Below, piece by piece: positions 37,577 through 46,118 of a DNA stretch of 64,000 nt; positions within the stretch are counted from its first letter, which is position 1; each line of letters starts with the position of its first letter. A program made the position numbers and the translations under genes. The notes beneath the pieces are model-generated. The model ran no database searches. It saw nothing but the letters and a program-made list of their open reading frames with translations, and was not told where the DNA came from. Source of the DNA: Candidatus Bathyarchaeota archaeon (GTDB lineage: Archaea > Thermoproteota > Bathyarchaeia > Bathyarchaeales > DTEX01); assembly GCA_018396995.1 (NCBI GenBank), contig JAGTQB010000001.1, positions 1-64,000 on the forward strand. The letters run 5' to 3'.

Positions 37577-37897
37577 TTATAATAAATAAACCTTCCTCAT
37601 TTTCCTGATAATTTTGGAGCCTCCAGCTATCGCTGGCATGATAACGATTTCGTCCATATGCTTAAGTTTTGCATTTAAGCCTCCAATAAACTCTATGCGC
37701 CTACCATTAACTAAAATTGCCACACTAGAGTCCCCTAAATTTACCTTTACTCCCCTTTCCCTCTCAAGTTCCGCTAAAACATCTTTTATCGTGGGTACGC
37801 TTTGAAAGGATATCCATAAGTCTTCTATGCTGAACTTCTTACGCATCTCTCCAATAAACTTCACTCTAACCTTCACATGAGACAAATCTTCACCCAA
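37577..37897 (-). CDS. MoaD/ThiS-type ubiquitin-like protein with tail beyond the Gly-Gly
   Basis: A 106-aa beta-grasp protein (KVRVKFIGEMRKKF, AILVNGRRIEF, HMDEIVIMPAIAGG). MoaD normally ends in Gly-Gly, which is activated as a thiocarboxylate for molybdo/tungstopterin synthesis. Here Gly92-Gly93 is followed by 13 more residues rich in Lys/Arg, so it would need trimming to act as sulfur carrier or protein modifier. It lies 61 nt downstream of the tungsten oxidoreductase gene, a common pairing. Start TTG 37897; an inner GTG is possible. Confidence 0.8.
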   Translation of the reverse strand: MGEDLSHVKVRVKFIGEMRKKFSIEDLWISFQSVPTIKDVLAELERERGVKVNLGDSSVAILVNGRRIEFIGGLNAKLKHMDEIVIMPAIAGGSKIIRKMRKVYLL

Positions 37898-37958
37898 ATA
37901 TGACTATTAGATTGCTTTAATAATAAAATGAAGAGTAGAAAAATATGTTTAACGCTTT

Positions 37959-39824
37959 TTATGATATTCCTAATGCTTTGGCAACATTGGATAGTCCTAG
38001 CTCTTCCAGCTTCTCTCTTTTGGGTATCCCCTTTTCATTCCACCCTCTAACCCTATAGTAATCTTTAAGCAGCGTATCTAGCTCAAAGATTTGCCCCTTC
38101 GAAGGCTCCCTAGGTACAGGCTCCTTGAGTATCCTTTCAGGTACGGTGTCTTGGCTAACGTTGAAGCCATCTCTAACTATGAAAGCCCTTTCAAGATTAA
38201 AGATTCTCTCGCCAACCAACCACAAATACTTTGGATTCTTAAACTTTTCAATTCCAGTAGCTGAGTAAAGGAGCTTGCTATATAGATCTAGAGTTACCAT
38301 GTCATTACTTATCGGGAATGCACAGAACACTGCAGTTTCGGTGGCAGCTATCTCGTCCTGCACATACTTAGTTATCTCACCTTTGCCCTCAATAGATAAT
38401 GGGTCTACCTTCCGCGGCACCCCCAAAATCTCAAATTTATTCCAGCCAATGCAGTGGCTCGCTCCAATCGGGGACGTCGCATAATTTAGTCCATGAGCTT
38501 TTACTGAGCGTGGGTCGTAAGCTGGAAGTTCCAGCCCCTTAACATGCATGGCATACTTCTCAGCCCCTCTCCCTATGGCTTCAGCGGCCCTTTTAACCCC
38601 CTCACCTAGTAAGGCGCCTATACCTATTCTAAGAGCAATTCTTTTTACAAGCTCTACTAAGACCTCCGGGTCACCCCATCTAAGTTCAAGCCCATCCGTC
38701 TCACTTTTACTTATTATCCCCTTCTCATAAAGCTCTACAGCAAATGCTATGGCTACACCCGTAGATATTGTATCTAAACCATATAGATCTGAGAGCATGT
38801 TGGCGTAAGTTATAGATTCTATATTGCAGTTTCCTAAAACCCCACCATAAGACCAGTGGGTCTCATATTCTGGGAAGTCCCAGACGATCCCGGCGTAGGG
38901 CCCCTTCGTAAGCTTAAACTTTTTCCAGCATCTCATCATGCAGCCATAGCATCCATCATGCTTAACAACGTAGCTGGCTAAAATTTCAGGTGTGAACCTT
39001 TCAACACCTTCTAACGGGAGCTGCTTAAAGTTGTATGTTGGAAAGTTCCCCATAGTGTAGAAGAGGTATACTATGGAGTTTGTGCCAAGGTTTCTAAAGT
39101 GCTCAAAGGCTGGATTTTTACGATAAATTTCTATCTGTTCTCTCACAGCTTCATCAAAGGCGTTCTCATCATATATTTCTGGTCTCTTAGACCCCCTCAC
39201 CACGATGGCTTTAAGGTTTTTTGAACCCATTACAGCGCCTCCACCGCCCCTCGAAGCTGTTCTCATGTCATCTGTCACTATAGCTGAAATTCTAACAAGT
39301 CTTTCACCAGCAGGACCTATCATCACCATCCTAGCTCTCCCATCCGTCTCCTCAAGAAGGAACTCTTTTGTAGCTAGCGTTGTCATGCCCCAAACAAGGG
39401 AAGCATCTCTAAATTCGACCTTATCGTCATTTACCCAGACATAGACTGGCTTCTCTGACCTACCCTCAACAATTATCGCATCATAGCCAGCAAACTTAAG
39501 CTCAGCGCCAAAGAATCCCCCGCCAACACTCCTACAGTATGCATTTGTAAGGGGAGACTTAAACTGTGCAATCCATCTACTCGCCGACTGCACCTTAGTT
39601 CCAGCTAACGGTCCAATTGTGAAAACCAGCTTGTTTTCTGGGCTTAATGGATCCACACCACTTGAAAGCTCATCGAAGAGTATTTTAATTCCGAAGCCGC
39701 GGCCACCAATAAAGTCTTCAACAAGCTCCCTCTTTAAAGGCTCTATGAAATATTTATGGTTAGTTAAGTCTAGCCTTAAAATTCTGCCCATGTAGCCGAA
39801 CCAAGAGTTAGATTTTCTTTCCAT
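37959..39824 (-). CDS. Tungsten aldehyde:ferredoxin oxidoreductase (second copy)
   Basis: A roughly 621-aa AOR-family enzyme, clearly diverged from the first copy. It begins FGYMGRILRLDLTN, has GGGGAVMGSKNLKAIVVRG for tungstopterin and CYGCMMRC near residue 290 for the [4Fe-4S] cluster. The frame opens at GTG 39842, but GGAGGT overlaps that codon and is correctly spaced for ATG 39824. The neighbouring MoaD-like gene and the corrinoid methyltransfer genes upstream on the same strand suggest a distinct aldehyde or C1 context. Confidence 0.92.
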   Translation of the reverse strand: MERKSNSWFGYMGRILRLDLTNHKYFIEPLKRELVEDFIGGRGFGIKILFDELSSGVDPLSPENKLVFTIGPLAGTKVQSASRWIAQFKSPLTNAYCRSVGGGFFGAELKFAGYDAIIVEGRSEKPVYVWVNDDKVEFRDASLVWGMTTLATKEFLLEETDGRARMVMIGPAGERLVRISAIVTDDMRTASRGGGGAVMGSKNLKAIVVRGSKRPEIYDENAFDEAVREQIEIYRKNPAFEHFRNLGTNSIVYLFYTMGNFPTYNFKQLPLEGVERFTPEILASYVVKHDGCYGCMMRCWKKFKLTKGPYAGIVWDFPEYETHWSYGGVLGNCNIESITYANMLSDLYGLDTISTGVAIAFAVELYEKGIISKSETDGLELRWGDPEVLVELVKRIALRIGIGALLGEGVKRAAEAIGRGAEKYAMHVKGLELPAYDPRSVKAHGLNYATSPIGASHCIGWNKFEILGVPRKVDPLSIEGKGEITKYVQDEIAATETAVFCAFPISNDMVTLDLYSKLLYSATGIEKFKNPKYLWLVGERIFNLERAFIVRDGFNVSQDTVPERILKEPVPREPSKGQIFELDTLLKDYYRVRGWNEKGIPKREKLEELGLSNVAKALGIS

Positions 39825-39963
39825 AAACAACTTTACCTCCACTATTTGGGTGATAGCTTATAAAATTTAAGCTTATCCCAATGTGCTCATTTTACAATTA
39901 AGGCAAGATGGCATTCGCCTAAAAATTCGGGTTCAAAAATAAAAAGGGAGATTATTAATGTCT

Positions 39964-41247
39964 TCAATATACTCCATATTTAAGTGCGGCGTTAATGTAT
40001 GCTCTCACATTAGCTACTGATGTAGTTTTTGGGAGCTCATTTACTCCGGGTGACAGTATAAAGCCTCCCTCTGGCTTAATTTTGCTCAATAAATCCTTTA
40101 TGTATTCATCAATTTTCTCCGGTGTTCCGCCAATAAGTAGTGAAGTTGGCACGCCCCCCATCACCGCAGTATGCCCTTTAAGTTTCTCCCAGACCTCCAT
40201 GAAATTTTTTGGTCTTTCAAACCACGCAATACCCCAGCCTTTAGGAAGCTCTAGTATTGTATCCACGTGTGGTGAGTGATCTCCCTCAAAAAATATGAAA
40301 CCCTTATATCCCTTCGCAACTAGGGTCTCAATTATCTTCTTTAAGTGGGGCCAATAAAATTCGTTATAAAGTTTTGGTGAGAGCATCTCATTAAGATGTA
40401 AGGGGGCGAAAAATACTGTTAAGGGTGGTACTGGCGGTATAGCTGTGGCAATCTTAAGTATAGGTTCTACTAAAACTTCGCATGCCATCTTGAACTCATC
40501 TGGGCGTCTTTTCATATCAAGCATGGCTCCTGTGGGATATCTAAGGAAGTCACCTATAACATCAGCGGGGGCGTATGCATTTGTTAGTGGGAAACCTATA
40601 TTACCCATCTTACCAATTTCCGCAATTAATTGTGCTTGGAATGAGGCTATTTTCTGCATGGTCATGCCAATTTTTATCCACGCAGCGTTCCACTGTGGTG
40701 ACCCTGGCGTTCCCAGTCCTGGACATGCCCTTGGTAGAATAGTACCATGGATAAACTCTATGGGGTTCTCTATAAACTGCTTATATTCCTCAGGCTTCAT
40801 GAACTCCCCTCCCCTAAACTGTGGATGGAAGTCCTCCTTGATCTCCCTACCTGGCCATTGGGACCACTTATCTTTCAGTATGTCGTGCACTGGGCCTGTT
40901 AGAAATCTTATGGTATTAGAGAAGTCTGGAAAGTCGGCGAAGGCGAGCCCTAATATAAATCCTTCAAGCATCATCGGCGCGAATATTATTCCCCAATCAC
41001 TTGGAAAATTGTGTACAAACTTAAGGACGGCGGGGCGTATCTTTTCGAGGTTATACGATAAATCATACCATGTAATACCCGTATATTCGCATAGAAAATC
41101 TCCAAAGAGACCAGCCACTGGAACCCTATCGGGAACCTTAAGCTCCGCAGCCTTTAGAAATCTGTCAAACTTCTCCTTAGCAACGACGTCAGGTTCTCTC
41201 TCATGTCTCTCAATCCAAAGGTCGATGGGCTCCTTCATTTTAGCCAA
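39964..41247 (-). CDS. UroD-family corrinoid methyltransferase-like protein
   Basis: A 427-aa protein of the uroporphyrinogen decarboxylase superfamily, used by MtaA/CmuA-type enzymes to move methyl groups to or from corrinoid proteins. C-terminal landmarks are GFIFFEGDHSPHVDTIL and ILSPGVNELPKTTSVANVRA. The zinc-binding His-x-Cys and late Cys of MtaA are not seen; no Cys occurs in the last third. It is followed 11 nt upstream in the operon by the corrinoid protein gene, so partnership is likely. True heme-pathway UroD is unlikely given length and context. Confidence 0.75.
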   Translation of the reverse strand: MAKMKEPIDLWIERHEREPDVVAKEKFDRFLKAAELKVPDRVPVAGLFGDFLCEYTGITWYDLSYNLEKIRPAVLKFVHNFPSDWGIIFAPMMLEGFILGLAFADFPDFSNTIRFLTGPVHDILKDKWSQWPGREIKEDFHPQFRGGEFMKPEEYKQFIENPIEFIHGTILPRACPGLGTPGSPQWNAAWIKIGMTMQKIASFQAQLIAEIGKMGNIGFPLTNAYAPADVIGDFLRYPTGAMLDMKRRPDEFKMACEVLVEPILKIATAIPPVPPLTVFFAPLHLNEMLSPKLYNEFYWPHLKKIIETLVAKGYKGFIFFEGDHSPHVDTILELPKGWGIAWFERPKNFMEVWEKLKGHTAVMGGVPTSLLIGGTPEKIDEYIKDLLSKIKPEGGFILSPGVNELPKTTSVANVRAYINAALKYGVY

Positions 41248-41258
41248 TTCTATTCCCC

Positions 41259-41903
41259 CTATCTACCTCTCTTTTCTTCTGCCCATTTAAGTATTATCCT
41301 TACTCCTGTCGCTGCATCGTTTGTCCAAGCATCGGCTCCCGTATATTCGCATGTAGTCTTGTCTACTCTGCCGCCACCTATTATTATCTTAACCATATCC
41401 CTTAAACTTGCTTCTTTAATGGCGTCTACAGTCTTTTTCATCGACTCTATTCCCGCGGTTAATAGGCAGGACATCCCAACTGTATCTGGCTTATAATCTC
41501 TGATGGCTTCAACAAACTTTTCTGGGGGGACATCAACGCCTAAATCTATAACTTTAAAGCCAGCTGCCTCTGCAAATGCCTTAAAAATATTTTTACCTAT
41601 GTCGTGTATGTCGCCCTGAACGGTGCCCAAAACTATTATTCCGATTGGTTTAATCTCTTTTTTAAGCTGCGGGAGAACAATTCTCATAACACTGTTAAAT
41701 ATCTCGCCAGCTAAAATGAGTTCTGAGAGGAAATATTCGCCCCTCTCAAACTTCTCGCCGATTATATTGGTTGCACTTCTACAAGCTTCAATAATCTCAG
41801 CTGGATCCCCACCGCTCTTAAGAAGATTCTCAGCAATTTTAAGAACTTTTTCCTCATCAAGATCAATATATGCTTCAACAAGATCCTTTAGCGACAAAAG
41901 CAT
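41259..41903 (-). CDS. Corrinoid (methylcobalamin-binding) protein, MtaC/MtbC type
   Basis: A 214-aa methyl carrier. Residues 1-85 form the helical cap (EIIEACRSATNIIGEKFERGEYFLSELILAGEI). From about 88 the Rossmann domain carries the lower cobalt ligand in GDIHDIGKN (His100), followed by MSCLLT and GGG motifs for the nucleotide tail. It should shuttle a methyl group between a substrate-specific methyltransferase and an acceptor such as tetrahydromethanopterin or CoM. The UroD-type gene follows it in the operon. Confidence 0.92.
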   Translation of the reverse strand: MLLSLKDLVEAYIDLDEEKVLKIAENLLKSGGDPAEIIEACRSATNIIGEKFERGEYFLSELILAGEIFNSVMRIVLPQLKKEIKPIGIIVLGTVQGDIHDIGKNIFKAFAEAAGFKVIDLGVDVPPEKFVEAIRDYKPDTVGMSCLLTAGIESMKKTVDAIKEASLRDMVKIIIGGGRVDKTTCEYTGADAWTNDAATGVRIILKWAEEKRGR

Positions 41904-42037
41904 CGCCTCAATTAAAAGTGAGACTATAAAATATATTTAAATTTTTGATGAACATTTTAATAAGTCCTCTACAGCCATATTACCGGAAGATAAATTTTAT
42001 ATTACATATGTGAAGTTTAGGTTTAAGGGGGTTTATA

Positions 42038-42535
42038 ATGGAGTTTTCAGCGAGACTGGTCGCATTGATTATTATTCTAAGCGCTATTGGAAATGTTCTA
42101 GGCCTTCTCGGGATAAGGCTGCCATCTGCGCCAGGTACGACAGTTGAATTCCACCTCTCAGCCTTACCTTCTCTACTTGCCGCCGTGTCTATCGGCCCTC
42201 TCCAAGGCGCCATAACTGGCCTCCTAAGCCTGATAATTTCAACACTCAGAATAGGGAATGTGTTTATACCCTTTGGAAACGCTCTACTCGCTGGTGTGGC
42301 AGGCTTTTTCTCCCAAAAGCTAAGGTTTTCGCCTCCGGTTAGCGGAGCCCTAGCAATGATCCCATACACGCCTTACATCTGGCTTGCATGCTCGGTGTAT
42401 GCCGTTCCACCAGCCATAATAGCCTTTATAGTCACGAAAGCTTGGATAGAAGTCATGATCTCGGGCACAATTATAGAACTTATATTACGCAGGCACGAAA
42501 TTAGAAATTTCCTCGAATCGTTCAAATCCAAGTGA
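42038..42535 (+). CDS. ECF-transporter S-component-like membrane protein
   Basis: A 165-aa protein with five to six hydrophobic helices, including FHLSALPSLLAAVSIGPLQGAITGLLS, which resembles substrate-binding S subunits of energy-coupling factor vitamin importers. There is no ATPase or T-component next to it, so it would share a distant EcfAT module. It is divergent from the corrinoid gene, which makes a cobalamin precursor a tempting but unproven substrate. Confidence 0.65.
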   Translation: MEFSARLVALIIILSAIGNVLGLLGIRLPSAPGTTVEFHLSALPSLLAAVSIGPLQGAITGLLSLIISTLRIGNVFIPFGNALLAGVAGFFSQKLRFSPPVSGALAMIPYTPYIWLACSVYAVPPAIIAFIVTKAWIEVMISGTIIELILRRHEIRNFLESFKSK

Positions 42536-42714
42536 GGGTATTGACGGGAGTTACTGGCATGATGGAGGGGGCGGAGTTTGTCATAATTTTTCATCTATAA
42601 ACCAAATGAACAAAATGGAGATAGAGCAATAAAAAATGTTTGGGATAGGCATTACTTAGTTAGAGAGCATCAGTATCCTCATTTTCTGGGCGGGTGATCA
42701 GTAAGCCCCCCTTG

Positions 42715-43026
42715 CTAGGCTATGTCTCTCAAGGGCCTAAATGTCCGCCACTCGTTCCTCCCAAGCTTCTCCATGCTCTCCCTGAGTGCCGGGCTTAAGT
42801 GAGGTGAGAAAGCATATAGAGACTCTTTTAGAGGGGGTATCCTTCAAGTTTCACAATATGAGTCGGCCTTACCCTTACGCTCCAAGCGCCTAACAAAATT
42901 CGCGAAGCGTTTCCCAAAAGCCTTAGGGCCAGCATCCCTAAGAGTACCCTTAGGATCAGTACCATTAAGCTCACAATAAAGGCACCTAAGATAAACAATC
43001 GCAGTCAATAGAGACTTAGCAGCCAA
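42715..43026 (-). pseudogene. Small reading frame interrupted by an in-frame TGA
   Basis: From TTG 43026 a 60-codon frame ends in TGA at 42844-42846. The same frame then stays open for 42 more codons to TAG at 42715. Both parts look coding-like (first AFGKRFANFVRRLERKGK, then LSPALRESMEKLGRNEWRTF). A stop lies directly before the first codon. I do not recognise the protein. It could be a broken gene or remnant next to tRNA-Val. The rest of 42536-43091 shows no other gene and no clear structural RNA. Confidence 0.35.
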
Positions 43027-43091
43027 TTATCAAACCGGCACTTAGCCCTAAACGCTAAGAAATTGTTACATATAAGGATTCGATTAAAATT

Positions 43092-43195
43092 TGGTGGGCC
43101 GGGCCGGATTCGAACCGGCGATCTTCGCCGCTCTCAAATCCTTAACAATCTCCATTTTGTGAGGGCGACGTCCTAGCCAGCTAGACCACCGGCCC
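43092..43195 (-). tRNA. tRNA-Val (anticodon CAC) with 27-nt intron
   Basis: Read on the minus strand, the acceptor is GGGCCGG pairing with CCGGCCC, then A and an encoded CCA at 43092-43094. D arm GTCT/GGAC, T arm GCCGG-TTCGAAT-CCGGC. The anticodon stem is TCGCC/GGCGA. An intron at 43131-43157 interrupts after position 37: CTCA pairs with TGAG between bulges CAA and AGC, the canonical bulge-helix-bulge. Spliced loop CTCACAC gives anticodon CAC. An archaeal splicing endonuclease is needed. Confidence 0.95.
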
Positions 43196-43370
43196 AACCT
43201 AAAACACTTATAGTAAATTTCAAAATAAAAGTGTATTCTCTGTATAAATTTTCTTTAAGAGGAATACGTTTCCTAATTGTTTATCAATGAGTAATAGATG
43301 GAGGATGTTAGTGTAACGCTTTTTACTAATAAGATTAGTGTGGGCTAAGTTTTGATTCTATGATTTAGTT

Positions 43371-44444
43371 TTAGATGATCTTTACCGATGAGGCTTTAAA
43401 TGATATGAAGATGCGTTTACCTATGTTTAACTTCATCTCTTCAAGGGATTTTCTAGTTATTTTGGCAGTAAATTCTCCTCCACCCCTAACTCTAACCCTG
43501 ACTTTAATTATATTTCCTTGGTCAGATATCTCAAATATCTCCCCCTCAAAGAAATTTCTGGCACTTGTCGGCACTTTTTCGGTAAGGAGGGTTATGCTTT
43601 CTGGTGGTACGTGAATCCGTATAGGTCCGGTCTTTATGAAAGCTGCTTCTATCTTTAATTCTTCACTAACCTCTATAACTGAAGTGCCGTACTCAGTTAC
43701 TCTTGAGAAGCCTGAAAAGACGTTCTCTAGTCTCATGTACTCTGCGAGTTCGTCAATGGGGCTGACTAGTATTTCGTTTGGAGAGCCTATCTTAACTATT
43801 CTCCCTCTATTCAATATGGCTATGCGTTTAGCCAAGTTCTTCACTTGTTGAAGGTCATGTGAAGCCATTATAACTGTTACCATTCCATGTGTGTTAATGT
43901 CAAGAAGAACCTTCTCGATTATTGACGCGCTCTTCGGGTCCAGGTTTGATGTGGGCTCATCTAGAAGGAGGAGACGTGGCTCGGTTACAAGAGCTTGTGC
44001 TAAAGAGACCCTCTGCATCTCGCCGCCAGAGAGTTTTAGTGCATTCCTCCTTTCAAAACCACTTAACTGGACGAGGTCTAATGTTCTTTTAATCCTCTCC
44101 TTAATCTCATGAGAGCTTAAACCCCTAAACTTTAAGCCATAAGCGATGTTGTCGAAGACGCTAGCATTAAATAGTATTGGTCTTTGTGGCACAAACCCTA
44201 TTTTTCTCCGAAATACATGTAGGTCTCGTCTAGAATAATCTATTCTTTCGCCATCAAGCCAAACCTCTCCACTGCTTGGCTTCTCTAACAAATCAATTAT
44301 TCTGAGTAATGTTGTTTTTCCTGCACCATTTGGACCAACCAATGCGAAAAAATCGCCATACTGAACGCTAAGGTCAACATTATCTAGAGCTACTTTTCCA
44401 TAAAATTCCTTAGAGACCCCGCGCATCTCGACGTGAGCACACAT
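43371..44444 (-). CDS. Tungstate/molybdate ABC importer, ATP-binding protein
   Basis: A 357-aa ABC ATPase. Walker A GPNGAGKTT, Q-loop GFVPQRPILF, signature LSGGEMQRV, Walker B LLLLDEPTSNLDP and switch MASHDL. The 110-residue C-terminal extension (FFEGEIFEISDQGNIIKVRVRVRGG) is a TOBE-type domain that may sense oxyanion. It starts one base after the fused binding-protein/permease gene. Feeding tungstate to the aldehyde oxidoreductases is the likely purpose. Confidence 0.88.
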   Translation of the reverse strand: MCAHVEMRGVSKEFYGKVALDNVDLSVQYGDFFALVGPNGAGKTTLLRIIDLLEKPSSGEVWLDGERIDYSRRDLHVFRRKIGFVPQRPILFNASVFDNIAYGLKFRGLSSHEIKERIKRTLDLVQLSGFERRNALKLSGGEMQRVSLAQALVTEPRLLLLDEPTSNLDPKSASIIEKVLLDINTHGMVTVIMASHDLQQVKNLAKRIAILNRGRIVKIGSPNEILVSPIDELAEYMRLENVFSGFSRVTEYGTSVIEVSEELKIEAAFIKTGPIRIHVPPESITLLTEKVPTSARNFFEGEIFEISDQGNIIKVRVRVRGGGEFTAKITRKSLEEMKLNIGKRIFISFKASSVKII

Positions 44445-44445
44445 A

Positions 44446-46095
44446 TTAAACCCTTAAGCGGCTTTTTCCGCTCCTACTCTGCATTATAGTTAGTGTTAAG
44501 TTTATTGTGAAGGCTATACCTAAAAGTATTACTCCAAGGAGTAATGCCATCTCAAAATTCCCAAGTTCAACTTCAGTTATTATTGCTGTTGTCAATGTTC
44601 TAGTATACCATCTTATGTTGCCTCCGGCAATCATTATCCCCCCAACTTCAGAGATAGCGGCTCCAAAGCCAGCGATTATGGCCGTTATGATCCCGCCCCT
44701 AGCTTCTTTAATAACCATCCAAGCAGCTTGCCCCTCAGTCGCCCCGAGGGAGAGCGCTCTCTCCCTAACAGCCTCTTCAACTTCAGTTATAGCGTACATG
44801 GTGACGCCGATAATTATGGGTGTGATGAGCATCACCTGGGTTACGATCATCGCCGCGGGCGTGTAAAGTAAACCTAGAAAGCCAAGTGGCCCGGACCTAT
44901 TAAATAATAGGAAGACGATTAGACCCGCTACAACTGGTGGTAAACCCATAAGCGTGTTTATTGAAGATTTAATAGTTACCTCCACAAGCCGTGAGAGAGT
45001 CTTCTTCCTACTGAAGCGTTTGAGACCGAGTAGTGCGCCAGCTGGTATACCCATGGCTGAACTTATAGCAACGGAGGTTAATGACACTTGGAGAGATAAT
45101 GCCGTTATATTGAGAACTTCCCAAATAAAGTTTTCCTGAGGAAAATCTCTTTGACCTGTTTCCACAAGTATCCCTTGGCTCAGATACCAGTTAAGCTCTT
45201 CTGCTTGACTTAAGTAACCCATCTCTCTAGCCAAGTTAATTTCCCATGCAAGGGGCTTAAAGAGGGGTTCATCATTCTTCTTAAAACTTTCAATTAGGCT
45301 CTGACCGCTTCTAGAGATTAAGAAAACTGCCAATGTTAAAGCCCCCTCATAATTTACGAACGGAATCTTCTTAGGATTAACCAGTATCAGGCTATAAGGA
45401 TTATATAGCGGTGGATCACACTCAACTAGCACCGTTAATTTGTCTAATTGAGCCTTATACGAGATCCATGTTGCCCTATCAACGATCGTGTAAGCGCCAA
45501 TCCAATCGGCCAATCTCAGGAGCGAGCCCATTCCACGTTTAGCCTCAATATACCATGATCCGGGGCCTGGATTTGGAGTCACCCCGATGCTCCGCCATAT
45601 GCTTAGCTCCATGAAGTGCGTTCCTGACATATCAGCCCTAGAGAGAAACTTTGAGCGGCTCTCAGCTATCTTACGAAATGCCTCCTCCGCTCTCTCTAAG
45701 CCGCGTATTCCAGCTGGATCATCAGGTGGGCCGACAATAATAAAGTCATTGTACATTAGTCCAATCCTATGGACTCCAAAGCCTTCTTTAATGAAGTCGA
45801 TCTCCTGATCCCTTGAGTGCACAAGAAGTATATCTGCCTCGCCTCTTTTAGCGATCTCAAGAGCCTGTCCTGAACCAACAGGTATCACCATAACCCTGAG
45901 GTTATACTTCCTCTCAAACACTGGTACAATTATGTCAAAGAGCCCTGAATCATACACGCTCGTCGTTGTAGCCATCTTCACGATAGGCTTTTGAGCGCCA
46001 GCCGACCAGAAGCTGGCTAATAAGACCAGAAGTAAAGTAATCGTTACTATGATTAACAGTTTTCTTATTGGTTTGGGCAAGGGCGCCTTCACCAT
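44446..46095 (-). CDS. Tungstate ABC importer: binding protein fused to permease (TupA-TupB)
   Basis: A 549-aa fusion. After a signal/anchor helix (about 12-30), residues 38-300 match TupA-type tungstate-binding proteins (MATTTSVYDSGLFDIIVPVF, VGSGQALEIAKRGEADILLVH). From about residue 329 comes a full TupB-type permease of six helices with the coupling motif ERALSLGATEGQAAW. Normally these are two genes. There is no stop or frameshift in between, and the ATPase gene follows after one base. The linker would hold the binding domain outside the membrane directly above its channel. Confidence 0.9.
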   Translation of the reverse strand: MVKAPLPKPIRKLLIIVTITLLLVLLASFWSAGAQKPIVKMATTTSVYDSGLFDIIVPVFERKYNLRVMVIPVGSGQALEIAKRGEADILLVHSRDQEIDFIKEGFGVHRIGLMYNDFIIVGPPDDPAGIRGLERAEEAFRKIAESRSKFLSRADMSGTHFMELSIWRSIGVTPNPGPGSWYIEAKRGMGSLLRLADWIGAYTIVDRATWISYKAQLDKLTVLVECDPPLYNPYSLILVNPKKIPFVNYEGALTLAVFLISRSGQSLIESFKKNDEPLFKPLAWEINLAREMGYLSQAEELNWYLSQGILVETGQRDFPQENFIWEVLNITALSLQVSLTSVAISSAMGIPAGALLGLKRFSRKKTLSRLVEVTIKSSINTLMGLPPVVAGLIVFLLFNRSGPLGFLGLLYTPAAMIVTQVMLITPIIIGVTMYAITEVEEAVRERALSLGATEGQAAWMVIKEARGGIITAIIAGFGAAISEVGGIMIAGGNIRWYTRTLTTAIITEVELGNFEMALLLGVILLGIAFTINLTLTIMQSRSGKSRLRV

Positions 46096-46118
46096 TAAGG
46101 TTTTATAAGTATTTACGC

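Noticed and set aside
22062-39824. AOR copies considered as benzoyl-CoA reductase BamB subunits
   Set aside because: No BamC-I electron-transfer genes are nearby, and both proteins carry normal AOR start and cluster motifs; left as AOR family.
42536-42843. Possible RNase P or SRP RNA in the gene-poor stretch
   Set aside because: No GAGGAAAGTCC-type RNase P core and no SRP GGAAGG-type apical motif found on either strand.
42844-42846. TGA read as selenocysteine
   Set aside because: No SECIS-like hairpin noticed and no redox motif around the codon; a nonsense mutation is simpler.
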